From: Paralvinella palmiformis
Lineage: Eukaryota > Annelida > Polychaeta > Terebellida > Alvinellidae
Direction of reading: 5' to 3'
Assembly (NCBI GenBank): GCA_025642065.1
Contig: JAODUP010000012.1
Span: forward strand, 3,339,501 to 3,403,500
DNA: 64,000 bases
Shown here: one piece after another, positions 13,701 through 28,418 of the stretch
Numbering within the stretch: the stretch's first letter is position 1
Layout of the letters: each line of letters begins with the position of its first letter
The notes under the pieces: model-generated
Told to the model about the DNA's origin: nothing
Database searches by the model: none
The model's input: only the letters and a program-made list of their open reading frames with translations
Made by a program: the position numbers and the translations under genes

Positions 13701-16700
13701 AAATTTAGAATTTGGAATAAAAGACATTGATCAGATGATGTATGCGATTCCATCATACTGTGTGTCACAGGTAGCATTTAAACCCTGGCTTAAATTTCCA
13801 CACCCAGTGGCTATTGTGTAAATTCCAAAAAACTACTTGGAGAGAGTGTGTGGGTGTGTATATGTTTCTCTCTCTCATGTGTGTGGGTGTGTGTGTATGT
13901 GCGCGCGCGCGCGTTTCAAACAGCTGATAAATATTGTAACGTAAGTGAGAACCTACTCTTAATTTACTCAAATTGTATTTTTTAAATTATGTTCAGAACC
14001 AGTTTTTAACGATAGAAAAGATCAATGCAGTTTTCCATTTGTATATCGTCATTGATCAGACATTTACTAATAACTTCTATATAATGGGATCACTTGTCAA
14101 AACCAACGTAATTATTTCCCTAATACATTTATGTCAAACTTTTTGCTATCATTCAAATCAGCGTTCATTATTTAATAATGACTATTTATCGGTTGGTAAA
14201 TATACAAGTAGACGATTTAGTGTAGCCTCATTGATCTAATCACAGTCGTGGTAATTATTATATTGTCTGACATTCTTCGACTTTATAAGCTAGAATGAAC
14301 AATACTCATTTGAATATGCACACGATTTACATGAGACCGTATCAGATCAGGCCTGTAGAGTGAGATTACTGACATGGACTACATCAGCCAGCTCATGAAT
14401 GATACATGTTCTTGGTACAATAGTTGACGTTTACATATCGATTCTGTTGTTGCTCTTTTCCTTGGTCAGCCTTTTTTTTATATCCTAGACAACATTTGTG
14501 AGATTCTTTTAGACTTTCCAGACTGGAGGATGATTACGACTATTGGTTCGACGTATTCGTTGTGTTGCAAGAATTGATGTTTGTGTCAGAGTTTAGTAAC
14601 TCTCAGGGCTGTGGGATTATATAGATTGATGGTTAAAGGGAATGTCTTGGAATGATATCTCTATAATATGGCTTGACAGACTGTGTGTATCTATTGGATA
14701 GAGTAGGATATCCTAGACAATAAGTATAGCATTGCTATGTGTAACATGAATCGTTGCATTGATTTGTTAACAAAAACTAAAGAAAGAGGAGAAGTGAATA
14801 AAGTGGTTTGAAAACCCTTGTGACATCTAGAATGCAATTATGCTCTTACTGATGGTTGGATGATGATTGATGTTTTACGGCCACTTTTTTGCACATGGTA
14901 GGCTAAATGGGCCGAGCGACCTCCAAAGGTAATGAGACGAAGTGAAAGACGAAACAACCTTCAGATATGCCCACGCCGGGATTCGAACACGGGTGGTAGT
15001 GATCTGTGGTCCAGCACGCTACCGCTAGACCACGGAGGGGCCCTTACTGATGGTTGGAGGTTCATATATTATATGCCTAATAATTATACAAATCTTAATA
15101 TTTGGTCTGAAAGGTTCCAACTTTAGCAGCAGTAATAGACATCTACTCATAGGCCTGCATCATTGAGATGTTGATATCAAATTCAGTCAGTGATAAATGC
15201 TGTCACTGTCAGATGAATTCCTCAAACAGCTTGGTAGCTGTTTCTTTGTAGTCAAACCTGCAGCTGTTGTCGTTAATATCCCTGCGGTTCTGGCCAAAAA
15301 TACTAAATATTTAGACATATATATTTAGACACTTAAACTTTGCCCAAAAGGTCAAAAACTGTAGTGATGGAAAGTTGGGCTATTGGAGCATTGAGCTGTC
15401 CAAACATAACTGGATGTTAAACTGATTCCATAGAACAGACTGTCTGAATATCGGGCTGTCAGGATAATGGGATTATCCTGCTTGTGTATCAATAACTTTA
15501 TCTGGTCGGTTTATCTGTACAAATGCAGAAGAATGTTTGGCCCACAACTAATATGATAAATGTTAACTGAAACTCTTTAATCAATTAGTCTCTGGTCTCT
15601 GATGGGACTAGCTCTAGCCGCATCCATCTGCCAGAAACAAACAATGTCTGATACATCAAGATGATTGGTGCCATCCTACTGTCTATACGGTACGAACTAT
15701 TTACAGAAGCAGCATACTATTAGCCCAGAAGAGAGATGTTATCACTATGGATTCTCTTGTGGTCAGATAAGATCCGGACTACCCATCAATTGTACTGGGA
15801 ATGGGAGAGAGGCAGAGAAGCTAAGACGCCTTGATTTAGATACACGAGCAATCAGCCAACAGTTACGTTCCCCGAGGCAACAGGCCATGATGGGTTTAGT
15901 TAGGTTGAAATACTGGACACTGAGTCTATATAGGCCATCCAGTCGTGTTTGGAGTTTTAAATGGCTGCTGTTCCAATGTTGTCGTCTGGTCTTATTTGAG
16001 GTCTCCCTTTCTAAGGAATATAAAAAGAACTGGTATCTGACTTGTAGCGCTACTTAGCCAATTGTTTCCCGATTTTAGGTCCTGACATTGCGCAATGATG
16101 ATGATGATGATGATGATGATGTCTGGCATACTATAGTATAGATTAGAGGTGTTTGCCTGGCCAGATTAGTCTCTGTTTTCTAATCAGAAACGAGGCTATA
16201 AATACAGCAGTGTGATTATTTGATTGTTATGTTTCGCAGTTTTGTGTTTTACCGTAATTTTCATATACGTTTACACACGATCTGGTATCGGCGTACGGCA
16301 ATGCGTGTTGTTTAAATAACCTTTACACATCACGAACAAACACCATCAACAAGGTGTGGCCAGCCAGATCAGGCCTCTAATGTTTTATGATATAGATGTA
16401 CCATTTATTTCTTCTTTATAATGATCAGTCAGATTCACCCCTCTTCCTCTGTATTTCACCTTATAACTGAGTTTGTGTCACAGCCGAGGTACTCTTGTAA
16501 ATTGCCGACCTAAAGTATGAAGCAAACAAACTGAAATCCGTGAAAGAGAAGTAGACAGATTTATCGTCTGGCAAAATCATAAAATAAATTAGTTTAGTTT
16601 TGTGGCTTCGTATTTACGCCCGATCGATGCGCTCCGAATCACAGTGGATGTAAGTTGTTCTGTGTTTCAGTGGTCATTTAGACTGTGTTTAATAGAGAAA

Positions 16701-18666
16701 AAACAGACCACAAAGTTGTGGTGATTTTTTTGCACATATATGGGGAATTTGTTTAATTATTTCAACTGGTGTTACCTCCACCTCCCCCCACCCCCCCAAT
16801 TATCAGACGTGTGCCAGACGTTAAGTACAAAAACTAAATTCACGCCATAATGCTATCTAACACTATCTGAGATTTCTATTTAAAATACAGACGTTTTTCG
16901 TGGGTCCCATGTAATGCATCATGGATGAGGGAGAGGGGGGGAGGGGTGGAGGAGAGCTGTTGTGTTGGTTGTTTCACTTCCAAATTGTGTAGGTGGGATG
17001 CATGGCCATAGCTTCATTTCTGTCATCAGACTGTTCTGCTGAAATAGTGTGTAGCACAGTGGTTACAGCACTGTACTGTCAATCTCCGTATTGTAGGTTT
17101 GAAACAGAATCATACGTGTGTGTGTGTGTGTGATGATTCTTTAAAGTGTCACCTTTTTGGACATATGGTCCGAGTGTCATCAGTGTCGAGGCTAAACATA
17201 TCACTCATTCACTCCCTATGACTGTCATCATAGTCAAGTTGAACAGTTTTGTTGATTGTCTGATATTAATGCTACATACTCCACACTGCTGGCTTGTGTT
17301 TGGTGTTGCTACAAATCAATATATTGATTGAAATTGTGTCTGTTGTGTGGCCATAATCGTGTTCTGTATACAGCACTTAAATAGCTTCTCCCTAACCCTC
17401 TCACCTCATTGTATAGTGTCTGTGATTATAATCAAATTCACAACACTCGAAATAAATAGCATGAAAACTAATTCTTTTGTGTAATATAAGTGTGAGTATT
17501 GTGGAAGGTTCGGTATGAGACGCCATTCTCGCTACTGTTGTAGCATTGTCATTAACTTGGCTGATTGACTGTTTCATTACCTCGTTATAGACATCAGTTA
17601 GAAGTTGCTGTGAAAGTACATTCCTGTTATTTGCTGTGCACTAGAATTATGTGATTCACAAAATGTACAATGACACGCAAATGGGAAAAACGCTTTAATC
17701 CATCTGTCTTTTGATGGATCACAAACAGAAGCTGGGTTAATCTCTGGTACTCGGGACAAGAACAGTCACTTAAAGTGACAGATATTTCATAAAAGCTACA
17801 CCATCCCTGTGGAGTGTATCGTCTTCAAACGTGCAAGATGCTAAATCGGTAACCGAATTTACACACCAACTGAAGGCACATGTTCCTGTACTGTAATTAT
17901 TATTTCTCACCTCTAGCTTAATGTGACCTATTTAGTATGATCTTACTGAGTTAATATACGACTTTATTTCTTTTTATAGCATTAGTAAAATGTCATATTA
18001 TGCTAGTTATCATAGTACATGTACTACTATATACTGGAACACCGTAATTTTGTATATAAATAGCAATACTGTAAAGTGACTCTGAGCTAAATCCATTTTA
18101 GAAAAGGGCCATGTATCAAATATGCTATATAATAAATAGGATGATGCTAAAAAAAACTTGCTTCACGAAGTCACTGCACACCGTGTTTCTCGTCTTCAAT
18201 TCTGTTATCTATTGAATTTGTATACTTTTGTCTCACTGAATTTTTTCTCGTTCGTTTATGCAGATTTGTAATGAGGCGCCTGGATATGGAATTTGCAGAT
18301 ATGCTGCAGACAACACCGGGAAAATTTTTAGATCAGATTACGGTTAGTACAGCTATGATGTTTTTTAGCACACAGTGTAGGATTTTCTTGTCCGTCATCA
18401 CTTCCTTTGATTAATTAGTAGGTACCATTAATAGAGTATGGATAGTGTGAATAATTGAACCTTTTTTTTTCATTTTCTTGGTGATCTCCAATAAATGTGG
18501 CGTTCTTTTAATACGGTTAATTTGTTTTTGTTCTAGGTACGTGACTTCAATCTGGGTCATCAGTTTCCAATTATCAAAAACATGTGTATACAAAATATTT
18601 TGCTGAAAGCTGATTCACAGATTGAGGTAATTGTTTTCCTTTCCCACACATCATGCACACACATGT

Positions 18667-18739
<73 letters not shown>

Positions 18740-21370
18740 CACACACACACACACACCAAAGCAGATTTACACACCCAGAATAGAGAATGTGTAAAATATG
18801 ATCATATCACCCCAATTCTTCAAAACCTACATTGGCTACCTGTTAGACAGCGAATCCATTTCAAGATTTTGTTAATAACTTATAAATCTATTAATGATAT
18901 GGCACCAGACTACCTGTGTGGACTGGTTTTCATTAGAAAGTTATCCTGAAAACTCAGGTCATCCAGTCCGACACTATTGCAGGTGCCAGTGTCTCGGCTC
19001 AAGTCATATGGTGATTGTGCGTTTAGTGTTGCAGCCCCCACTTTGTGAAATAGGTTGCCGGCAAATATTAGAAATGCGTCGTCTCTTGAAAATTTTAAAT
19101 CTCTTCTAAAAACACACCTAGTTAAGGTCGCTTTCACAGATAAATAATTATTATCTTTAAATTTATTACAGGGTTTTTACAGACATATTATTTGGGGTAT
19201 TATTATATTAAATATTATTTGTACAGCGCCTTTGAATGGCTCCTGCTAGTAAGGGCACTTTATTAAATATACATTATTATTATTATTATAGAGAAGATTA
19301 TATACAAATAATTACCGTTTCTTTTGCAGGAATTGAGTCTTTTGCTTGATCTGACGTACAAAGGTGGTTTTCAATTGGCCATTGATGTAGATATTGTGTT
19401 TGCCAAAAGAGCTTACATCTCTGTGAAGATTACAAAGATACAAGGTCGTGCACGTCTTCAATTTACACGTATACCATTTACGCATTGGTCCTTTTCTTTC
19501 ATTGAGGTAAGTTTGTATCTTGTCTTTTTAGTATATCTAAAACTATCACATAGTTTTTAGAAATACGAACAAAAAAGGAGTATTTTTTGTTTCCTGATTG
19601 CAGAAATAAATGTTGATTGCTTTACAAATTTTATTGTTTCATCAATCAGGAACCCGTTATGGAATTTGAGGTTGAATCTCATTTTCAAGGACGTCCATTT
19701 CCTCAAGTTACATCATTTATTATTAGCCAGGTCAGTTATTATGTGCAAAACCTAATGAGATATTAGAAGGAAGTTATAAAAACAAACATATTTGTGTAAA
19801 TCCTGATTTAAAACATACGATTAAGTTTAGCAGGATATTAGATCAATTGTAAATGCTATCTGCCACATCAACTGTAGAGATTTTAAAGAATTATTTTCAC
19901 GAATCAGTGTTGACTGCTACATTTTTAGATGCGCAAAGCAGTGAGAAAGAAGCACACACTGCCAAACTATAAGATCCGATTACAGCCATTCTTTACGAAG
20001 CCAGTACCCGAAGCTGCCCCTCGGGACATATATTATCGGGGCAACAAGCTGAGCATGGGACATTTACAAGTTACCATACTAGAATGTAACAGGCTTGTGA
20101 AAGTTGTTGGTGGAGCATACATGTACTGTACTCTGGCTGTCGGTAAGTTACACTGAAGTTCAGTTATGTTAATGTGCTTTGATTCGTAACCTTAGCATTC
20201 AAAGAATAATGGTAAAAACACAAACGTTGAGGTATTTGCCACAAGTTGGGCTTCTCCATATACATTACCTACAGGCTTATTGATCATTAACTTACCTGAG
20301 AGATAAACTCAGCTGCATAATGTATATTATATGGAGTGCATAAATATTGTCATTTTCTTTAGAGGTGACTATTTTTAGTCCATTTGATTTGTACATCAGT
20401 CATTCTCTGCATATTCTGATTTAATGCCGGATGTTACTCAGCCATAACGCTACATTTTAGATACGGTACCGTGGCTAGAACTGATGAGCTCAAGACGAAA
20501 ACTCTGGGTTACGCACGATATTGAAATAATCAAATCACAGGGCCAAAACATCGGCCTGTCATTTAGAGATGTAAGTAGTCGTATTTCATTCTTGAGCTAC
20601 CCGCATACAATGTTTTGTTTGCGCATACGTTATGTAATATTCTGAGCAGCATCCCTCACCCACATCCTTCCCAGCCAATAACATGCAATATAGTATGGAC
20701 AGACGGAGTCAATAGAGTATCCCAAGGCTGACCACTGTTAGATTATTTTACGTCCTCAATTGGCGTTCAGTGTCCATCCCTCGTTGTGTGAATTGTGATT
20801 TATCACTAATAATGATTCCAAGGATTTAATTTTAGTTTTGTGCGTCGGTGTACTTCGTAGCATTGATGGCTTCATTTCTGTTTAATCATTATTTAACTTT
20901 AGGGTCATTATGAATGAGGGGGGGGAGGGTGTTGATGGGGTCCTCAAGAATAACTAATTAAGCTTTGAGATAGATACCTGATGTTGGTCCTTTTTTTCAG
21001 GATTATATTCTCGATCGATACGAAGAAATGGTTGTTGTTGATGTTGTTACGCCATACACACCAGCTGCTTTTGCGAACATTAAAAAGGTATGTATGTGTG
21101 TGTTGTTGTGGTCTGTTGTATTTTTTCACCCCTCCAGAGTTAATATGTTTTAGTTCATAGTGTTTATTATAAATGGTTGAGGTTAATGATTAAGTAAGTA
21201 TACACAGGACATATAGAGGCAAATGTCTATTATTATTATTATTATTATTAATCATCTGTATTTATTTGCTTTATCTACACAGAACGATGTTGTTGTGGCA
21301 GTTGGAGGTATTAAAGTGACAAGCACAAAGCAGGCAGCAAAGTTAATGAAACAGGCAACAGACAAGTATG

Positions 21371-21406
<36 letters not shown>

Positions 21407-23410
21407 CATATAATGTGTAAAAAGGAATCTGGTTTTACACACACACACACACACACACAATACACTACTTTGCTAATGTATACTAATATAGCCTAAACAC
21501 ATCAAACATTTATAGGCTCGTCATAAGAATAGAGAGGTCATCGATTCTGAAAGGTCTCCAAGAATCCTCCTCCTCCCCAGAGCTTAGATTTGATGAGGAC
21601 ACAGTCAGCTTTAAGGTGTGTTTCATACTGGAGGACACAATTTGGCTAAGATGAGGCTTGCTCAGAAAGATATTATGTTTTTTTTAAATAATTTTGTAGT
21701 AGTTTTCCCTTTTAAGGTACTCAATAGGACATTCGTAAACTATTAATTTTAATTTGCTGAATGGCCAGGACTTGACTAGCCAGCTCAGGTACACACATTT
21801 TTCTTATTTTAGTTAATTTCTAAAATATATTTTAGTAGATCTGTTTCTAATTTGCTTCAAGACAACAGAAACACCTTCTACAGATTTATCCCCATATACT
21901 AGAATTCACTCATAACAGCTTAAAACTACAGTCTGCAATTAAAGAAACGATATATTCTTCGGGAAGCTGTACTTCTAATGTTTTAGACATTTTAATCTGA
22001 AATACCTTGTTTTGAGACATTTCTTAATATATGCAATTGCTTAGTTCATGTTTATGTTAACTATGTTTTTGTGTAGATGTAATCTGATGAGTTGGTGTCA
22101 GATTGCCATTTTTGGCAATGTCTCTTACAATCTGTGGGGAGAGACAACGCCAAAAATAAGAAATGGTACTTTGTTAATCACTTGTCTTATTAGCTAGTCC
22201 ACAGATGAATATGTCTGCGGTCATCCTTACTGTAAATGTTAACACCATGCTAACATCTGTGTACATCCTACTGGCATGGTATTAACACCTCGCCAACATT
22301 TGTGTACATCCTACTGGCTTGGTATTAACACCATGCCAACATCTGTGTACATCCTACCGGCATGGTATTAACACCATGCCAACATATGTGTACATCCTAA
22401 TGGCATGGTATTAACACCATGCCAGCATATGTGTACATCCTACTAGCATGGTATTAACACCATACCAACATCTATGTACATCCTACTGGCATGGTGTTTA
22501 CACCTTACAAGCATATGTGTACATCCTACTGGCCTGGTGTTAACACCATACCAGCATATGTGTCTATCCTACTTGCTTTACACCATATCAGTCAGATATA
22601 CATGGATGCTGAATTAATACAGCAGATTTGATCAATGTTGGATGTTAGTGAATAATTAGAAGAATACCTTCTTCAATATCTTGTTTATTGTTTACATACG
22701 AAAAGTATTCTTGATTGACATTATTTTGCTCAGGGAGAATTTCTTTTAACAATATATTGAAGATTCAGTGTTATTTAGAATTTTGAAGAAAAAAGATGTA
22801 CAGAATGATCCACATAGTTTCCTGGTAACCAAGAAGATCTGTTGCCATCTCTTCATTAGGGCTCCGAATTACCAGATGACACAGAGGCCGATAAAGATGA
22901 GTCAGATGACTACATCAACATAACTCTGACACCACAAGGTGGCGTAGGTAATAGTATGATGACTAAAGATGAAAGATCCTCTAGCAAAGAAACAGATGGC
23001 TCCGAGGGCAGTCTAGATGATGGAACACTTCCCGGCTCCTCTCCGTCTAAAAGGGGATTTTCAATACTTGGGTTAGTGCCAAGGATTCTTGTAGTATATG
23101 GCATTAGTAATAAGCGTGGCATGTGTTTAAATTTTAAATAGTGCTGTTGAATGGCTGTTTAATATGATAACGACTTGTTTCACTTCTATTTTCACTCTAT
23201 GACTGCATGAGTTTAAATCAAAATGACGATTGATGCCCGCTTGCATCTACATCTAGACTAGACTAGAGCCTAGACAGCTGCTAACACACTTAAATGTTTT
23301 CTCCCAATGACTGGATTTCTTGACAATCAAATAGCACTGACCATTATGCTGCCCCCCCAAATAAGGGTCAAAATGTTGACAGAAAGTCTCAGTTTAATGG
23401 CCGGGACCTA

Positions 23411-23449
<39 letters not shown>

Positions 23450-23794
23450 AGAGAGAGAGAGAGCATAGTTTGCACATAGCATAATGCAAGGGGTCTTCAG
23501 TGATACATATCGGCCAAGCTTTGATCTTTGTATTAACGATGATGTGTTTTTTTCTTCTATTTATTGTGATATTATTTTGTTCAGTTTTCCCTCTTCTTTC
23601 TTTGTTATTACAATTATTTCTTGATTTGTGTCTCCCTTATTTTGCTTATATTGCTTGTCACAGCAATCAGTAATGGCTTCAAAGGGTATGAATAATCATG
23701 ATCATGTTCTTTGTTTCATAAAAGTTTTCATATAAAACTGATTAAATGTTTGTTGTACTTGAACTTTCTTACATTGACAACACACAAAATTAGA

Positions 23795-23832
<38 letters not shown>

Positions 23833-26800
23833 CAGCACTAGCACTGGCTTGTTCCATCGAAAGAGGACGAAAGTAGAAAGAGATCGGCAGATAGACAGCA
23901 AATTACCGCCGAAAGCTGTTGTTTCAGAGCCAAAGGCTAAAAGTCAAGCACAAATTGTATCAGAAGAAATTCAGGATCAGAAAGTTAAGCTCACACAGAA
24001 GGCCTCATCATCTCCTGAACTCCAGAGAAAGAAACTGAACAAAGAAGGAAATCTTCAAGGAAAATTGGATAAGGGAAGAGAGGTTAGCATGTTGATTTGA
24101 ATAGGAAAGATTGGGGTCTTAATGGATGGCTGTAAATGATGTTAGCGGGGTTCTAAGCTTTATATTCAATTACGTGGCATCAGTTTTCTAAGTTATTTTA
24201 ATTGTTTGTACAGATTAAAGAACATTGTGAATCAGTGCTTGGCCTGAACACGTCTGGTTTAACTGGAAGTGAGTGTTTAACGGCTGAAGAGCAAATCACT
24301 GGACAAAATCCTGTTGATTTGAAGAAAACACAGTTTCTGTCTGCTGCAGAGGTTAGTCATAACAATTTCATTATGTTTTATTTATTTTCTTAAATGTATG
24401 ATAACAGTGAATGTTGAATCGTTTTGTTCATTCAAGATGTTTATATTTCTGTTGATAATTCTTTCATGCAATGATTTAAATATTTTGAGGCTATTACTTA
24501 GTATTAGCACATTGAATGCTGATAATTTTATTGTCTTTATTTTAGTGTAATTCATTCCTTAGATGAGCATTAATTTATTTTGTGTAGAGATGTGTCTGTG
24601 TGTGTTTATGTGTGTGTGTGTGTGTGTGTATTTTCGTCAAAATAAACTATTATTTTCTAAGTCTCTCACTTTTTGGGTTCTTTTTATTGTTGTTGTTGTT
24701 GTTGTTGTTGTTGTGTGTGTGTGTGTGTTCACACTTATATGTGTTAATAGCATCATACTGATTACAATTCAGGACCTAGTATTCAATGAGAAGTTTGAAT
24801 TTGATATTGAAGAGTCCCATAATTATCTAAATATTTGTGTGTGGTGCGAGATCCCCGAAAAACTCGACAAACAAAGTCGGGTGATAAAACCAGAGAAGGA
24901 CATACTGCTAGGACATGTAAGTGTGATTTGAAGACATTTAAGTTGATCCTCTCAGATTTGCTGCCATTAAAAAAAGGATAATAGCTTCAGTGAAGAAATG
25001 GATTATTTAATAATGTTCTTTTCATAGTATTTTTACAAGTGACTTGCTGATTTTGTTTCTCATTGTAATTTCGTTTTATTATTCCAGGTCAGTATTCCAC
25101 TTATGGATATAGCCTTAGAATGTTTGATTACATTACAAGGAGATCTGTTGATGACTTACAAACTAACACCTGCCGAGATGAAAGTGGGAGCAACGTATGT
25201 TCTTAAATGGCTATTCAGAATGGGGATATCATTAAATATGAATAGTAATATATGGTTTATAATGGGGATGATGGTGCTGCTGCTGCTGGTGATGATGATG
25301 ACAGTGATTATAATAACAATACTCTGTGTGTGTGTGTGTGTATGTGTGTGTGTGTGTGAGTGAGTGTGTGTGTGCAATTTTAGTCATTGATTGATAATCT
25401 GATGTATTTGTGTGTTTTTTATTGGCTGCTTCACATAATATCATGTCTGGTTAACTTCTAAATAGCTGGTGTCAGTTTACAGAAATATGCTAACATTATC
25501 AAATAGCTCATCTGAAGTGTTAAATGATCAGCAGTGTGTGTTATGATAAATCTTTCCACTAACAGTGGAGATTTCAATGCACTTATCACGTTATCTGTTT
25601 ACAGACGCAACAAGATTTCTAATCTCGCATCACATCCTGGCTTCGATGAGAAACTTTGCTATGGAGATATAACTTTGGAGTTTTGCCATGTACATGCTGC
25701 TGGACCATTTTCTAAACTGGATCGGGAAAACATCAATAAAATGAAACAGGATGCAGAAATTAATGTCATGAATCAGACAAAAAAGATGACTGACTCATCT
25801 GCAAAAATTCAACAGTCTGTTAAAAGGTAGAGGTGTGTTTGTGTGTTCATTGTACAATTTAATATCAGCTGTTACAATATATTTATCCCTTTTTAATATT
25901 AATGTCCATACATACAGATACACTTACAATTTTATCTTTTGGCCTGAAAACCAACTCCGCCATTTTCAGACCTGAATGTTTTCGTTAGACATACACAAAT
26001 ATATTCAGATACACCTAAACACTTTATGACTGTTTATTGAATTCTGTTAATACTAGTGAATATTTGATACACTTTCTACAAGTATGCTAAACACCAAGAC
26101 AGCAAATTAAGTAATATCATTTATAAATACTGTAAAGATCAGACTTTTTCTCTTTCCATGTCAGACCACCACCAGTAGAAGGTAAACATGATTTTATAGC
26201 CACACACTTCCAGTCAGCTACATACTGTAATTTTTGCCACAAAAAGGTAGGTAGACTTTGACAGCATATCTGTATCTTAAAGTTTACTGTAAATGTTAGA
26301 GCTCATATCTGTCTGTCTGTGGGAGGGTATTTCTTGGGAGCTTCCCCATATATATATACTAAGTTAACTATTTTAACTGTTTAATACCAGCTTTGCTAAA
26401 TTATTAGCCATTTAATATCCTCTATTTAAAAGATATAAATTTGTGTTTTGTTCCAGATATTTTTACATTGTCTTAAATATGTTTGGCATTCTGTGAGGAA
26501 TACATCAATTGGTTGACTGTCTAGTGTCTGGGGAGGGGTATATCATGCCATTCCAGCCAGCATTAAGATGTGTAAATGATTTTATTTTTCAGATTTGGTT
26601 GAAAGCCGCTTTCCAGTGTCAAGTATGTGGCATGGTGTGTCATAAGAAGTGTACAGAAAGATGTCAGGCACAAACAATCTGTTCAAAGTAAGCATCATCT
26701 CATTAGTGGGAAGTCTCTGATTGCTGTATCAGCTAAAAATGGTTGCAAAGCTGTGACCTGCGTATAACGTATGTTATACAGTAGTCGGTGAAAGATTTCA

Positions 26801-28371
26801 TGGTTTCATGTTAATTAGCCATTCTACGTGTCGCCTGACTTATGACCTGATTAGAGAAATTTAGACTCTTATAGTGTACTTTGTTGTTGTTGTTGTTGGT
26901 GTTGTTGTTACTTGAATAAAATTGGATAGTTATCTAGGAAAAATTACAGCAAAATAGTTATACTGCAATGACTATTTGGTTTTTATCTTCATCATCATCA
27001 TCATCATTATCATCTTCCATGATATCTCAAATTAAGGTCAATACATAATCAGCAGGGTCAGTAATTTCCTGGCAAAGTCATGGGAAAGAATGAAGATTAA
27101 ATGTCCACAAACAGAACAAAAAGGAAGCCTTTAATTAATAATTTAACAGCAGTACGTTTGGCTCATCTTACAGACATATTATTTGGGGTATTATTATATT
27201 ACATATTATTTGTACAGCGCCTTTCAATGGCTCCTGCTATAAGGTCACTTTATTAAATATACATTATTATTATTATTATTATTATTATTATCATCATCTT
27301 TTGTTTTAAATAATTTAGTATTATTTTAAATGATGGTGATTTATTTATTATACCAGTAGTTCATAGGTCACGCAGGTTTTTCCCATTTTATACATTATAT
27401 TGTATAGAACTTTTTGTCTGTATGACAAGCCCAAAGGTACTTATGATAATAAAGTTTATATTCAAGCTTAACAAGATGGTAAGACGCAGTCAGTTTAAAA
27501 GAGCATAACTTGTCAGTGTAACAGAATTAGCCAAAGATTGTTATGAGATTTTGGGCTTTTTGATAATACACCATATCTTTAACATATGTCGATGCAGCAA
27601 CATATATTATACAATATGTATGAAGGACCTGGTACCGAATGTAATGATGAATAGGTAGCCAGAGCAACTTGATAAATCTGAGATTTGTCTGATCACTATT
27701 TACTGTACATGTATCATCTGTGTATTAAAGAAAATAGGTTAGTAGTTGGTAAACCACTCAAGTCTAAATTTTATAGGACAATGAATTAATAACTTAGAGA
27801 TAGTCTGAGTTGATGAGTAACATATCCTTTCAATAATCTGATATCCATCTTCATCGACCCAGTGAGACTCCATATGTTGTGATTCATCAGTTATGACAAC
27901 TCAATGCTTTTGAACGATGACTCGCTGGTTTTGAATGTTGATTCGCTGATTTTGGATTATGGTTCACTAGTTATTGATTGGATGTGCTGGTGTCATCATG
28001 ATCTCAGTGACTTCTGTCAGTTAAATTATCTCTGACATGGCACACATTTTAGTGATGCAAGTTCGAAGTTCATAAACTATGACAAGTGCATATCTAATTT
28101 GTTTATCCATATGGTATTTAGTTCAGTTTCTTTTCCACCTGATACAGGGAAGGCTTTCAGATCAAGGAGCCACCATCTATGGTATTTCATAAGAATGTCA
28201 AGGAGAAAGTGGGCAAGGAAATGAAAGAGGAAGTGAAGGAACAGCTTATTAAGGACACAGCTGGTCATCGTACATTCTTTTTGAGTAAATTTCGCAAAGA
28301 GAGAGGTGGCAGTGACCAAGGAGCTAAAGGTTAGAAATATAATGTTTGCATTTGATTTTCTAGAGTATTTA

Positions 28372-28418
<47 letters not shown>

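Noticed and set aside
14932..15126. Small open frame starting MRRSERRNN
   Set aside because: It is translated from the inverted SINE; the same '[10 protein letters not shown]' phrase arises from the B-box complement in any copy.
15665..16057. 130-codon open frame in a PDZD8 intron
   Set aside because: No recognisable domain, no splice or UTR context, and frequent rare-looking composition; most likely chance.
22235..22585. CRISPR-like array
   Set aside because: Units are contiguous without unique spacers and lie in a eukaryotic intron; it is a minisatellite.
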